64,000 nt of DNA from CALBPI01 sp942491885. Its GTDB lineage: Bacteria > Pseudomonadota > Gammaproteobacteria > Steroidobacterales > Woeseiaceae. Below the pieces are notes generated by a model. It was not told the origin of the DNA. It saw only the letters and a list, made by a program, of their open reading frames with translations, and ran no database searches. The position numbers and the translations under genes are program-made. The stretch lies in NCBI GenBank assembly GCA_942491885.1, contig CALOCQ010000002.1:1-64000 (forward strand), in the 5' to 3' direction. The first letter of the stretch is position 1; every line of letters starts with the position of its first letter. Below are positions 46,661 to 55,560 of the stretch, in pieces.

Positions 46661-48967
46661 TCAGAAGAAGTAGTAGCGCAGCGAAATGGATGTCGTGCGG
46701 CCGTTGATCGGACGAACACGAACCAGATCACCGACTGCCGCAGAACCCTCTTCGCCTTCTGTGAATCCTTCCTCGTCAAACAGGTTGTTGACGTTGAGGC
46801 TAACACTGAAGTTGTCGTTGACGTAGTAGTTGCCAAACAGATTGGCGACGATGTAGCTGTCGAATTTCAGGTCATTGTTGTCCTGAACGTAGACCTCATC
46901 GGTACCAACAAGGTTGACGCCAACGTCCCACATATCCGTCGAGAATGACGGCGTTACATTGAAGAAGTACTCGGCCTGTCGACGAGGCTGATTACCGACG
47001 TTCGCACCGTTCGCAGTGCGAACAATCTCAGCATCGGTAAGCGTGAGGCTGCCCTGCACGCGGAACCCGTTACCGAATTCATAATCACCTTCCAGCTCGA
47101 AGCCGCTCGACTCGTATGAGTTCTGCAAGAATTGCTGGGTCGTGACTTCGAAGGCACGCTCTTCATCGGTTTCGGCATCGAAGTAAGTCGCGTAGAACGA
47201 TCCGTCTCCGAACTGCCATTTCACTCCGAGCTCTGCCTGCTTGACGATCGCATGCCCGGCGCCATTGTCCATGCTGCCATCCGCATTGACGTTGCCGGTC
47301 ACACGGTCAGGCGAGGATAGACTGCCGCCCTCGGATAGATTGGCAAACAGCGCAACCGCGTCGGTCACCGCGTAGTTTGCGCCAATTGACCAGGAGTCGA
47401 AGTCCTGTTCGTAGTCAGCGATCGAGGCTGCGCCGATGGTGGGCACTGCCTGTTCGTTGAGGCCGACGACACCGTCCTGATTGACGTCCAGCGGAACAAG
47501 CACAGTGCTCTCGGCGAACGTGCCGCTGACTTCATAATCATTCTGACGGAAGCTGGCATCCCAGACCAGTCGATCACCCCACTCCCCACTCAGCGAGATG
47601 TAGGGCGCGAATGCGTCGATCTCAAAGTCGTAGGCACGCGTGCAGCAGTTGCCGAACGCCGGGTTGCCGTATAACACGCCGTCGACAGAATCACCCGAGT
47701 CGAAAGGGGTCAGGTCGCCATCGAGGCGCACATAGTACTGGTTAAAGTTCCATGTGGTGCTGACATTCTGATTGACCATGGCCAGACCGACAGTCGCCTG
47801 GACGGCACCGAAATCACCGTTCAGGGTCACATCGCTGAAGCTGTTGTCCATGTCGTTCGCTTGTGTGTTGAAGTACACTATTTCCGTTGACGGACCGCCG
47901 GTCGGATCGACAAATGGTGTCGTCAGGAACGGCGCAGCGAAGTTGCCTTCGATCGCCGCGGTTCTGTGACGGAAGCCAACATTCACTGTGCCGGTCAGGT
48001 CATAGTCGGCCACAATCGCCAGCGATGTCATTTCCGCTTCGACGCCGTCCTCGTAACAGTTGATGACGTTGTTGCGACGCGGCGCACAGTCGGTCGTGTC
48101 GTTAAACAAGGTGCCATCGCCCAGATCAACGCCGAAGGCATCGAAATTCGAGCCGCCGGTGTAACGGGCCGGGATTGGCAGGTAGGTGGGCACGCGGTCA
48201 TCGAGGCGTTTGAAGTGGAACTTCAGTGTGCCCTTGTCGAACACCCGCGCCACCGTTGCCTTCAGCTGGTAGCCATCCTCGAGGTCAGTCGGCGCCTCGC
48301 GTGGGCCCTCGCCTTTGCGGAAGAAACCGCCTACGTGATACGTCCAGTCGCCGGTCAACACGCCACCATATTCGCCATCAACGCGCAGCGCGTCGTAGTC
48401 GATCCCGGCCGTCACCGCGACAGAACCGCCTTCCTGCGAGCCGTCCTTGGAGATGAAGTTGATGATGCCGCCCGGTGCATTGAATGCCTGGGTCGTTGCC
48501 GTACCGCCGCGAATCGACTGCACGGTGGCGATCGTCGAATCAGCACGCAACCAGGTATCGGCCGTCGCAAATGCCACGTCGCCAGTCAGTAAGGTCGGGA
48601 AGCCGTCTTCCTGAATAGACATGTAGCGTGCACCGCCCGAACTGATCGGCATGCCGCGGACCTTGACGTTGGCGTTGGCGTCGCCCGAAGACGATTCTGC
48701 CTGGATGCCTGGAATGTTGCGGAAGATTTCAGCGGTCGAGCGCGGCGCATTGTTGAGCACGTCGTCGGCCGAAATAGCGGTTACAGATGCGGAAGACTCA
48801 AATTTGGTCGTTGGCCGCGAAACACCGGTGACGATGACTTCTTCAATCGCCTCTTGCTGTTCGTCCTGGGCACTATCCTGGCCCAACGCTGCACCCGAAA
48901 TGGCACTGGCAACAACGGCCGTCGCCAGGAACCCGCCTGTGGCGCGGCATAATCCGTTAGCTTTCAT
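46661..48967 (-). CDS. TonB-dependent outer-membrane receptor, probably for sucrose/oligosaccharide
   Basis: This 768-residue protein starts ATG 48967 with a G-rich sequence upstream and a signal peptide to about residue 33. A TonB-box-like region follows (EEVIVTGVSRPT), then the plug domain (STAEIFRNIPGIQAESSSGDANANVKVRGM, GGTATTQAFNAPGGIINFISKDGS) and a 22-strand barrel ending in the aromatic SISLRYYFF. The barrel-end sequence and the operon with sucrose genes suggest energised uptake of sucrose. Expression is likely controlled by the divergent LacI-type regulator through the two palindromes at 49040-49081. Confidence 0.92.
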   Translation of the reverse strand: MKANGLCRATGGFLATAVVASAISGAALGQDSAQDEQQEAIEEVIVTGVSRPTTKFESSASVTAISADDVLNNAPRSTAEIFRNIPGIQAESSSGDANANVKVRGMPISSGGARYMSIQEDGFPTLLTGDVAFATADTWLRADSTIATVQSIRGGTATTQAFNAPGGIINFISKDGSQEGGSVAVTAGIDYDALRVDGEYGGVLTGDWTYHVGGFFRKGEGPREAPTDLEDGYQLKATVARVFDKGTLKFHFKRLDDRVPTYLPIPARYTGGSNFDAFGVDLGDGTLFNDTTDCAPRRNNVINCYEDGVEAEMTSLAIVADYDLTGTVNVGFRHRTAAIEGNFAAPFLTTPFVDPTGGPSTEIVYFNTQANDMDNSFSDVTLNGDFGAVQATVGLAMVNQNVSTTWNFNQYYVRLDGDLTPFDSGDSVDGVLYGNPAFGNCCTRAYDFEIDAFAPYISLSGEWGDRLVWDASFRQNDYEVSGTFAESTVLVPLDVNQDGVVGLNEQAVPTIGAASIADYEQDFDSWSIGANYAVTDAVALFANLSEGGSLSSPDRVTGNVNADGSMDNGAGHAIVKQAELGVKWQFGDGSFYATYFDAETDEERAFEVTTQQFLQNSYESSGFELEGDYEFGNGFRVQGSLTLTDAEIVRTANGANVGNQPRRQAEYFFNVTPSFSTDMWDVGVNLVGTDEVYVQDNNDLKFDSYIVANLFGNYYVNDNFSVSLNVNNLFDEEGFTEGEEGSAAVGDLVRVRPINGRTTSISLRYYFF

Positions 48968-49039
48968 GTGAATACCCCCCGGTATACGTTTGGCACCGAC
49001 ACGGTGCACTGGATTTGACCAGTGATACGCTAAATTGCG

Positions 49040-49055
49040 TTGCAATCGATTGCAA
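49040..49055. promoter_or_regulatory. LacI-family operator, site 1
   Basis: TTGCAATCGATTGCAA is a perfect 16-bp palindrome with the central CG typical of LacI/GalR operators. It lies 73 bases upstream of the TonB receptor start in the divergent promoter region. Confidence 0.8.
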
Positions 49056-49065
49056 ACATTTTGCA

Positions 49066-49081
49066 ATGCAATCGATTGCGA
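49066..49081. promoter_or_regulatory. LacI-family operator, site 2
   Basis: ATGCAATCGATTGCGA shares the 13-base core TGCAATCGATTGC with site 1. The centres are 26 bases apart, about two and a half helical turns. The two sites could serve the receptor promoter and the regulator's own promoter. Confidence 0.75.
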
Positions 49082-49178
49082 AATATCTCTAAGATATTGT
49101 TATTCTGGATGTTTTGGTGTTGTAGAATCAAAGCTTAGCGGCGATTTTCACACGCGAATCGCGCTACCGAGGCACGCA

Positions 49179-50210
49179 ATGACGCAAAAAACCAACAAGA
49201 CAGTCAACAGCCTGCAGGACCTCGCCGACCTTGCCGGTGTCTCGCGCGCCACAGCATCACGCGCACTCAGCGACAATCCGATCATCAGCGAAAAGACGCG
49301 CAAGAAGCTCCAGTCACTGGCCAGGCAGCACAACTACTCTGTTAACCGACAGGCACGCGATTTCAGGTTGCGCCGAACCAGTGTCATTTCAGTTGTATTC
49401 ATGCTGGACATCCGCTCGCAACAACACATGTCCGACCCGTTCTTTCTCGACATGCTTGGCGGCATCGCTGACAGTCTTGCCGAACATGACTACGACCTGT
49501 TGCTCGCGCACGCGCCGATCAGCAATGTCGCCGATCTGCGTGAGGGCCGCGTGCTGCACCAGTCGGATGGCATTATATTTATCGGCCAAGGCGAGCAACA
49601 TGAGCAACTGGACGCCCTCGCGAAGGGCGACAAGCCAATCGTCGTTTGGGGCCAACCGGTCGCAAAAAAACATTACCCCGTCGTCGGCAGCGACAACTTC
49701 CAGGGCGGCTACAAGGCGACCGAACATCTGGTTGCAATGGGCCGGCGGAAGGTCGCGTTTTTTGGCAATACCAACAACCCGGAGAACGCCGCGCGTTTTG
49801 AAGGCTACCTTCAAGCACTGCACGATTCAGGAATCGAGCCGGATCCCGGCCTTCGCGTCGACGTGCCTTTCGATATGCACAGCGCCGGCGCAGTAATCCG
49901 CGAGTTCGCGGCGACGGGCGCGGAGCCCGATGCAGTGATGTGCGTGTCGGATGTCATGGCACTGGCCGCGCAATCAACGTTTCGCGATTTGGGCCTGCAT
50001 GTACCCGACGATATCGCTGTTGTTGGCTACGATGATATTACGCTCGCCGCTTACGCCAGTCCGCCACTAACCACCATTAGCCAGAGCATTCATAAAGCCG
50101 GTCAAATCCTGGTGACAACTGTGTTGGGGCTGATCCGTGGTGAGGAAGTCGGCGACACAATACTCGAGAGCAAACTGGTGGTACGAAAAAGCAGCGGATA
50201 CTTGGCATAG
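49179..50210 (+). CDS. LacI-family transcriptional regulator of the sucrose locus
   Basis: This 343-residue repressor has a helix-turn-helix at residues 10-33 (NSLQDLADLAGVSRATASRALSD), a hinge region to about 65 and a periplasmic-binding-protein-like effector domain (VGYDDITLAAYASPPLTTISQSI near the C-terminus). The start ATG 49179 is preceded by a GAGG-like site; upstream in-frame residues run through the operators and are not coding. Divergent orientation from the TonB receptor and the two palindromes between them strongly suggest direct control of the sucrose genes. The inducer is unknown (sucrose, fructose or a phosphorylated form). Confidence 0.92.
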   Translation: MTQKTNKTVNSLQDLADLAGVSRATASRALSDNPIISEKTRKKLQSLARQHNYSVNRQARDFRLRRTSVISVVFMLDIRSQQHMSDPFFLDMLGGIADSLAEHDYDLLLAHAPISNVADLREGRVLHQSDGIIFIGQGEQHEQLDALAKGDKPIVVWGQPVAKKHYPVVGSDNFQGGYKATEHLVAMGRRKVAFFGNTNNPENAARFEGYLQALHDSGIEPDPGLRVDVPFDMHSAGAVIREFAATGAEPDAVMCVSDVMALAAQSTFRDLGLHVPDDIAVVGYDDITLAAYASPPLTTISQSIHKAGQILVTTVLGLIRGEEVGDTILESKLVVRKSSGYLA

Positions 50211-50224
50211 CCGGACCGTCGAAG

Positions 50225-50315
<91 letters not shown>

Positions 50316-50458
50316 GTATTTTCTCTCTGCCCTCGATCACCGATGGCGGTGACCTTCGCGACGGGATTGTTCGTCGCTTCGCTCCTCACCCCTCAAGGGG
50401 GCCGCTCAGCCGCTGCGCGGCCTGCGCGTCGTCTCCCGCCGGCTGCGCCGGGGTCGGC

Positions 50459-50531
50459 TCGAACCCCCGGTACGCTATAAACGCACACTCGCTTTCCAGG
50501 CGAGCACCTTAAACCACTCAGCCACCTCTCC
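50459..50531 (-). pseudogene. Truncated second copy of tRNA-Ser(GGA)
   Basis: The 5' three quarters of the tRNA (acceptor 5' strand, D-arm, anticodon arm, variable arm and the first T-stem strand) are an exact repeat of the intact copy 216 bases away. The 3' end is replaced: after TTCGA the sequence continues GCCGACCCCGG instead of ATCCCCCCC. The acceptor stem therefore cannot close and there is no CCA. The replaced 3' side could form a new CCGGGG/CCCCGG hairpin. It is not expected to give a functional tRNA. Confidence 0.75.
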
Positions 50532-50552
50532 GTATTTTTTTTTGCGTGCTTT

Positions 50553-50813
50553 CTAACTGCCCTCGTCGGCAGACTCATCGAAAAAGCGCGGTGGCTTTTC
50601 GAGGCAACTGGCATCAACGTCGGGCGGCGTCGATGCCGTGGGAATGACGAGGGTCTGCTCGTCCGACAATGCGTCAAGATCACCGGGCACCATGATCGGT
50701 CCTGCCTGGCGGACATTCTTATAGTCCGTACGTTGCTCGCACGGATTGGCTGTACCGCATCCCGCCATAAAAGTCGCAAGCGCGATCAATGTTGCTGTTC
50801 GAATCATCGTCAT
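50553..50813 (-). CDS. Small lipoprotein, possibly a reduced BamC-like protein
   Basis: This protein of about 86 residues starts ATG 50813, with a lipoprotein signal peptide and lipobox FMAGC. The mature part reads YKNVRQAGPIMVPGDLDALSDEQTLVIPTA, similar in style to the unstructured N-terminal segment of BamC (NlpB), which binds BamD. The gene follows dapA within a few bases on the same strand, the classical dapA-bamC order of Gammaproteobacteria. The two globular helix-grip domains of BamC are absent, and the frame ends naturally at a TGA after a short acidic tail. A short BamC-like lipoprotein is therefore likely, but not proven. Confidence 0.6.
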   Translation of the reverse strand: MTMIRTATLIALATFMAGCGTANPCEQRTDYKNVRQAGPIMVPGDLDALSDEQTLVIPTASTPPDVDASCLEKPPRFFDESADEGS

Positions 50814-50818
50814 CCCGT

Positions 50819-51694
50819 TCACATCAAGTCTGCATTTTGCAGCGCTGTTCTTACCTGCACATGGTACACGTCATCGAGGGTCGTCAGTGGCAGACGAATC
50901 GAGCCATCACCAATACCGAGCGCCTGCAGTGCCCACTTCACCGGAATCGGATTGGACTCGACAAACATCGCTTCGTTCAGCGACGCGAGCCTCGCATCAA
51001 TCAGCCGGGCTTTCTTGGTATCGCCCTTGATGGCGAATCTGCACATCTCGGCCATCAACGCCGGCGCCACGTTGGCGGTAACGCTAACCACACCATGCCC
51101 GCCGCGAAGCATGAATTCGCAACCCGTGAAATCGTCGCCGCTGAAATAGAGGAACTCGTTCGGGCACACGGCCTGCTGCGCCGCGAGGCGATCCAGATCG
51201 CCGGTCGCGTCTTTCAGTGCAACGATGCGTGGATGTTCTGCCAGCACCGCCACGGTCTCCGGCAGGATGTCACTCACCGTGCGGCCCGGCACATTATAAA
51301 GCATCACCGGTTTGCTTACCGCGTCGGCAATGGCGGTGAAATGCGCGATCAGGCCACGCTGCGGCGGCTTGTTGTAATACGGCGCAACGAGCAGGAAGCC
51401 GTCGACGCCGTCGATGTCGGTCGCCTGCGATAGGTCGATGGACTGCGCGGTCGAGTTTGAACCAGTACCGGCGATCAGTTGCATGCGCCCGCCGATCATA
51501 TCGATCGAGCGCGCGATCAGCTCGGCGTGCTCGGCACGCGTCAGCGTCGCCGACTCGCCGGTCGTACCGCCAACCACGACACCATCGGTGCCGGCGCTGG
51601 CGTGTCGGTCAATAATGCGTTTGAAGGTCACATAATCGACTTCACCACCATTCTTGAAGGGTGTCGTCAAAGCGACCAGACTGCCGGAAAACAT
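50819..51694 (-). CDS. dapA: 4-hydroxy-tetrahydrodipicolinate synthase
   Basis: This 291-residue TIM-barrel enzyme condenses pyruvate with aspartate semialdehyde in lysine and diaminopimelate synthesis. MFSGSLVALTTPFKNGGEVD at the start, GTTGESATL (about 43-51), Tyr133 in MLYNVPGRT and Schiff-base Lys161 in VALKDATGD agree with the E. coli enzyme position by position. The start ATG 51694 is set by homology; an upstream in-frame extension overlaps the divergent gcvR promoter region and is ignored. It forms a probable operon with the following lipoprotein gene. Confidence 0.95.
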   Translation of the reverse strand: MFSGSLVALTTPFKNGGEVDYVTFKRIIDRHASAGTDGVVVGGTTGESATLTRAEHAELIARSIDMIGGRMQLIAGTGSNSTAQSIDLSQATDIDGVDGFLLVAPYYNKPPQRGLIAHFTAIADAVSKPVMLYNVPGRTVSDILPETVAVLAEHPRIVALKDATGDLDRLAAQQAVCPNEFLYFSGDDFTGCEFMLRGGHGVVSVTANVAPALMAEMCRFAIKGDTKKARLIDARLASLNEAMFVESNPIPVKWALQALGIGDGSIRLPLTTLDDVYHVQVRTALQNADLM

Positions 51695-51822
51695 CTCTCT
51701 CTCCACCGGAGCGGGCGGGAAGTTTAATCGCTGGTGGTACGTCGCGGCAAGCACTGTTTGGGCGTACAATCGGGAACTTTAACCAGCACCGGCGCGTTGA
51801 TGCCGGCGATCAGGCAGCACTT

Positions 51823-52353
51823 ATGTCTCAACTATTGGTCATTTCCGCGGTCGGCCATGACCGCACCGGCATCGTGCATGAGCTTAGCGAAGTCGTCATG
51901 CGCCACGACGGCAACATCATCGAAAGCCGCATGGCGACGCTGGGCAGCGAGTTCGCGATGATGCTGCTGGTATCGGGCCACTGGCACACGATCAGCAAGC
52001 TTGAGGCAGCGCTCGAGAAGTTCTCGCAGGACAGCGGGCTGCAGATCAGCGTGCGCAAGACCGAACAAAAGCATCACGATAAGCCGCGGATACCCTATGC
52101 CGTGGACCTTGTTTGCATCGACCAGGAAGGGATTGTGGCGAATCTTTCCGGTTTTTTCGCTGCCCGCCAGATCGAGATCGGCGAGCTGAGCACGCGCAGC
52201 TACCCGGCCGCGCACACCGGCGCGCTGATGTTCAGCGTACAGGCGACCGTAAACATCCTCGCGCAACAGTCACTTGCACAGCTGCGTGAAGAATTCATGC
52301 AGTTTTGCGACCATATGAATGTTGACGGCATTCTTGAACCCATCAAAATCTAG
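51823..52353 (+). CDS. gcvR: Glycine cleavage system transcriptional repressor-like protein (two ACT domains)
   Basis: This 176-residue protein begins MSQLLVISAVGHDRTGIVHELSEVV, a typical ACT-domain start, with a second ACT domain from about residue 93 (PYAVDLVCIDQEGIVANLSGFFAARQIEIGELST). GcvR represses gcv genes together with GcvA, and the name is used for this family even where gcvA is not nearby. It lies divergent from dapA and nine bases upstream of bcp, a common gammaproteobacterial arrangement (dapA / gcvR-bcp). Confidence 0.88.
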   Translation: MSQLLVISAVGHDRTGIVHELSEVVMRHDGNIIESRMATLGSEFAMMLLVSGHWHTISKLEAALEKFSQDSGLQISVRKTEQKHHDKPRIPYAVDLVCIDQEGIVANLSGFFAARQIEIGELSTRSYPAAHTGALMFSVQATVNILAQQSLAQLREEFMQFCDHMNVDGILEPIKI

Positions 52354-52362
52354 GAGACACCG

Positions 52363-52848
52363 ATGAGCGCACCCGCAATGAACCGCGTCGTAAAGAACTT
52401 TAAGGCCGTCGCCACCGGCGAACAGACGATCGATCTGAAGTCGCTGCGCGGCAAGCAGGTTGTGCTGTACTTCTACCCGAAGGACAACACGCCGGGCTGC
52501 ACCAACGAGAGCGTCGACTTCGCCGGCCTGAATGCGAAATTCAAGCGTGCGAATACCGTGATTTTCGGCATTTCGCGTGACTCCATTGCATCTCATGAGA
52601 AGTTCAAGGCGAAGTATGAAATGCCGTTCGAACTTTTGTCCGACGGTGACGAGGCTCTGTGCGGCCAATTCGATGTCATCAAAGAAAAGAACATGTACGG
52701 CAAGAAGGTGATGGGCATCGAGCGCAGCACCTTCCTGATCGACGCCGACGGCAAGCTGCGCCAGGAATGGCGCAAGGTTAAGGTAAAAGGCCATGCCGAC
52801 GAGGTTCTCGAGGCCGCCAAGGCATTGGACAAGGCAGCGAAAGGCTGA
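52363..52848 (+). CDS. bcp: Thioredoxin-dependent peroxiredoxin (Bcp/PrxQ)
   Basis: This 161-residue thiol peroxidase reads VVLYFYPKDNTPGCTNESVDF with peroxidatic Cys46, then FGISRDSIASHEKF and GIERSTFLIDADG. The classical Bcp resolving Cys five residues downstream is missing (Val51 instead). Another Cys sits at about residue 100 (DEALCGQF), so the resolving partner may be different or absent. It reduces hydrogen peroxide or organic peroxides. It is co-transcribed with gcvR (nine-base gap). Confidence 0.93.
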   Translation: MSAPAMNRVVKNFKAVATGEQTIDLKSLRGKQVVLYFYPKDNTPGCTNESVDFAGLNAKFKRANTVIFGISRDSIASHEKFKAKYEMPFELLSDGDEALCGQFDVIKEKNMYGKKVMGIERSTFLIDADGKLRQEWRKVKVKGHADEVLEAAKALDKAAKG

Positions 52849-52915
52849 AAACGACGGTAAGATAAACCGGGTGACGGGTGGTGAACGACCGCCCGCTACC
52901 ACGGTCTGAGTGACT

Positions 52916-54436
52916 ATGACGCAAACTGCACGACACAGACTACGACTGATCGCACTGGTCGTGATGATTGGCTGGATTGCCGCGGCCGCCGCGCCGCGCG
53001 GTCATGCGCAGGGATTTGAGTTGCCGAGCATCGGCAGCCCGGCGGACGCCTTGCTGCCGAAAAACGAAGAGGCGCGCATCGGGCGCGCGATGATGCGTAT
53101 GTTCCACCAGCGCGGTCGTATCGTTCAGGACCCGGAACTCACGGAATACATCAACGACATCGGCCACACGCTGGTGGGCAACAGCAATTCCGGCGACTAC
53201 CAGTTCGAGTTCTTTGTGGTTAACGACCCCAGCATCAATGCGTTCGCGCTGCCGGGCGGCTTCATCGGCATCCACACCGGCCTGATACAGCTGACCCGCA
53301 ACGAAGGCGAGCTCGCCAGCGTGCTCGCGCACGAAATCGCGCATGTCACCCAACGCCACATCGCACGCACCATTCACGACAACTCGCGGCAGAGCATTTT
53401 CACGATGGCGGCGATGCTCGGCGCCATCGCGATCGGCGCGGCAACCGGTGCCGGCGGCGAGTTCATGGAAGGCGCGCTGGCGACCACGCAGGCGGTCACG
53501 ATCCAGAATCAGATCAACTTCACGCGCGGCTACGAATACGAGGCCGACCGGGTCGGCATCTCGACGCTCGCCGCCGCCGGCTTTGATGTAGACGCGATGG
53601 CCGATTTTTTTGCCCGCATGGGTCGGCGCACCAACAACTCACTGTTTCCCGGCGCCGAGCTCGAATACCTGCGCACCCACCCGGTATCGAGCTCAAGAAC
53701 GGCCGAGGCCAAAGCGCGCGCCGACCGGTTCCCCGACACTTCGCGCCCGAACAGCATCGGCTACAAGCTGATGAAGGCGCGCACGCTGGCGTTGTTCGCC
53801 GACACGCCTGAAACCGCGCTGGCACACTTTACCAATATTGACGGTGAGACCGACGACCGCGACGTCTTGTATGGCCGCGCGCTCGCCATGATGCGCGACA
53901 ATCGCCCGGCAGAGGCCGAGCGCCTGTTCGAGGCGCTGATCGAGGGGCAACATAAAGTCATCGCCTACCACATCGGATTGGCGCTGGCGCAAGCGGCCAA
54001 CGATGAGACGGCCAAGTCACTCAAGACGTTCGAGCGCGCGCAGCGGCTGTTTCCGCGCAACGTACCGTTGACCATTCGTCACGCCGAGGTGTTGCTGGAA
54101 ACAAACCAGCCAAAAGAGGCGCACGCCTTGCTGCTCGACCTGCTGAACAATGTGCCGCCGACGCCTGAGCAGGTAAGACTGATCGCGCGCGCCGCCATCG
54201 ACGCGGAACAGGTCGCGGAAGCGCACTACTACATGGCCGAGTACAACATCATGACCGGCAACCTCGTGCAGGCGGTTGTGCTGCTGCGCCGTGGCGCGGC
54301 ACTCGGCGAAACCACGCCGATCCAGAGAGCCCGGTTTCTTGCGCGGGCCGACTTCGTCAGCGAATATCTTTCCGAAGAACAAAAGCTCGAAGTTCGCCGT
54401 GACCGTAATAACTCACTGGCCGCGGACAGCCGCTAG
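52916..54436 (+). CDS. bepA: Periplasmic M48 metalloprotease of the BepA/YfgC type with TPR domain
   Basis: This protein of about 506 residues has a signal peptide ending around RGHAQG (residues 28-33). The zinc site is HEIAH at 139-143 followed downstream by the third ligand in GYEYEADRVG, and the C-terminal half (about 310-480) consists of TPR-like helices (RPAEAERLFEALIEGQ). BepA assists or degrades outer-membrane proteins such as LptD on the BAM complex. GTG at 52910 is an alternative start. It is followed after 41 bases by mlaA, so two outer-membrane quality genes lie together. Confidence 0.92.
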   Translation: MTQTARHRLRLIALVVMIGWIAAAAAPRGHAQGFELPSIGSPADALLPKNEEARIGRAMMRMFHQRGRIVQDPELTEYINDIGHTLVGNSNSGDYQFEFFVVNDPSINAFALPGGFIGIHTGLIQLTRNEGELASVLAHEIAHVTQRHIARTIHDNSRQSIFTMAAMLGAIAIGAATGAGGEFMEGALATTQAVTIQNQINFTRGYEYEADRVGISTLAAAGFDVDAMADFFARMGRRTNNSLFPGAELEYLRTHPVSSSRTAEAKARADRFPDTSRPNSIGYKLMKARTLALFADTPETALAHFTNIDGETDDRDVLYGRALAMMRDNRPAEAERLFEALIEGQHKVIAYHIGLALAQAANDETAKSLKTFERAQRLFPRNVPLTIRHAEVLLETNQPKEAHALLLDLLNNVPPTPEQVRLIARAAIDAEQVAEAHYYMAEYNIMTGNLVQAVVLLRRGAALGETTPIQRARFLARADFVSEYLSEEQKLEVRRDRNNSLAADSR

Positions 54437-54477
54437 CTTAACGCTCAACCTGATGACAACGACCAGGACATTATCGA

Positions 54478-55218
54478 ATGGCGCATCTTAGCCGAACGCG
54501 GGCGGTCTGCCTGACGCTGCTAGCCACCATCATCGCTGGCTGTGCCGGCACCGGAACGGTGCCCGAAGACGACCGCTGGGAAGGCTTTAATCGCGGCATG
54601 TACGCGTTTAACACCACGGCCGACAACATCCTGCTGAAACCGGTCGCTAAAGGCTATCGGATAATCACGCCGGACCCGGTCGAACGCGGCGTCAGCAACA
54701 TCTTCGCCAACCTGCGCACGCCCGCGATCATCGTCAACCAGTTGCTGCAAGGCAAGGGCAAAGACGCCGCCAGCGACACGGGGCGCTTTCTGGTCAATTC
54801 AACGATTGGTATTGTCGGTATCTTCGATGTCGCAACGAAGTTCGGGCTGGAAGAGCACAACGAAGACTGGGGGCAGACACTGGCAAAATGGGGCGTATCC
54901 AGCGGGCCCTACCTGATGCTGCCGTTTCTTGGCCCAAGCACCCTGCGCGACTCCTTCTCTACGGCCGCCGACTTCGCATTGCCGGTAAGAAGGGTCGTTG
55001 GTGACACGGGCATTGAAGACAAGATGCTTGTGCTGAACATTATCTCGGCACGCGCTGCCGTGTTGCCGCTGGAAGAGCAGCTAAACGCCGCGAATGACCC
55101 GTACATCTTTTTGCGCGAGGCTTATCTGCAGCGGCGCAACTTCCTGATCTACGACGGTAATCCGCCGCGCGACGAAGAAGAGTTCGAGATCGAAGACGAC
55201 TTCGACGAAGGCTTGTAA
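54478..55218 (+). CDS. mlaA: Outer-membrane lipoprotein MlaA (VacJ)
   Basis: This 246-residue lipoprotein has lipobox IIAGC (Cys22). The family core reads DRWEGFNRGMYAFNTTADNILLKPVAKGYR, LRTPAIIVNQLLQGK, EDWGQTLAKWGVSSGPYLMLPFLGPSTLRD. MlaA forms a channel with OmpC/F that removes misplaced phospholipids from the outer leaflet and hands them to MlaC. The C-terminus is strongly acidic (DEEEFEIEDDFDEGL). Here it is separate from, and convergent with, the mlaFEDCB operon, ending 21 bases from the mlaB stop. Confidence 0.95.
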   Translation: MAHLSRTRAVCLTLLATIIAGCAGTGTVPEDDRWEGFNRGMYAFNTTADNILLKPVAKGYRIITPDPVERGVSNIFANLRTPAIIVNQLLQGKGKDAASDTGRFLVNSTIGIVGIFDVATKFGLEEHNEDWGQTLAKWGVSSGPYLMLPFLGPSTLRDSFSTAADFALPVRRVVGDTGIEDKMLVLNIISARAAVLPLEEQLNAANDPYIFLREAYLQRRNFLIYDGNPPRDEEEFEIEDDFDEGL

Positions 55219-55239
55219 GTGGAAGGCCTGTAAGCGAGG

Positions 55240-55560
55240 TTACAGGAACCCACTCCAGCGTTCGCCGGCAACGAGTAAACTCTCCACTTCGCTGATCTTG
55301 GCAATGTTGATCAGTCGCTCAGGTACATGTTCGTAGCTGATCTCACGCACGCTGTGGTTCGCCCAGTTGACCCACTCGATCAGCAACGCCAGCCCTGCAC
55401 TGTCGGTGCGCTCTATGCCCTGCAGATCAAGCACAATCTTGCTGTGCTCGGAGAATACGTGCTGGCCACGATCGAGCAAATCAGAAACCGTGTCGAAGGT
55501 CAGCTCTCCCTTGAGGCTGAAACCGCCGTCACCGTCATCAATGATCTCAACTGCGGCCAT
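55240..55560 (-). CDS. mlaB: MlaB, STAS-domain subunit of the MlaFEDB transporter
   Basis: This 106-residue STAS protein reads GGFSLKGELTFDTVSDLLDRGQ, then IVLDLQGIERTDSAGLALLIEWVNWA, with the conserved DSAG-A turn. It binds and stabilises the MlaF ATPase on the cytoplasmic side. Its ATG overlaps the mlaC stop (TGATG), the last gene of the operon. Confidence 0.92.
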   Translation of the reverse strand: MAAVEIIDDGDGGFSLKGELTFDTVSDLLDRGQHVFSEHSKIVLDLQGIERTDSAGLALLIEWVNWANHSVREISYEHVPERLINIAKISEVESLLVAGERWSGFL

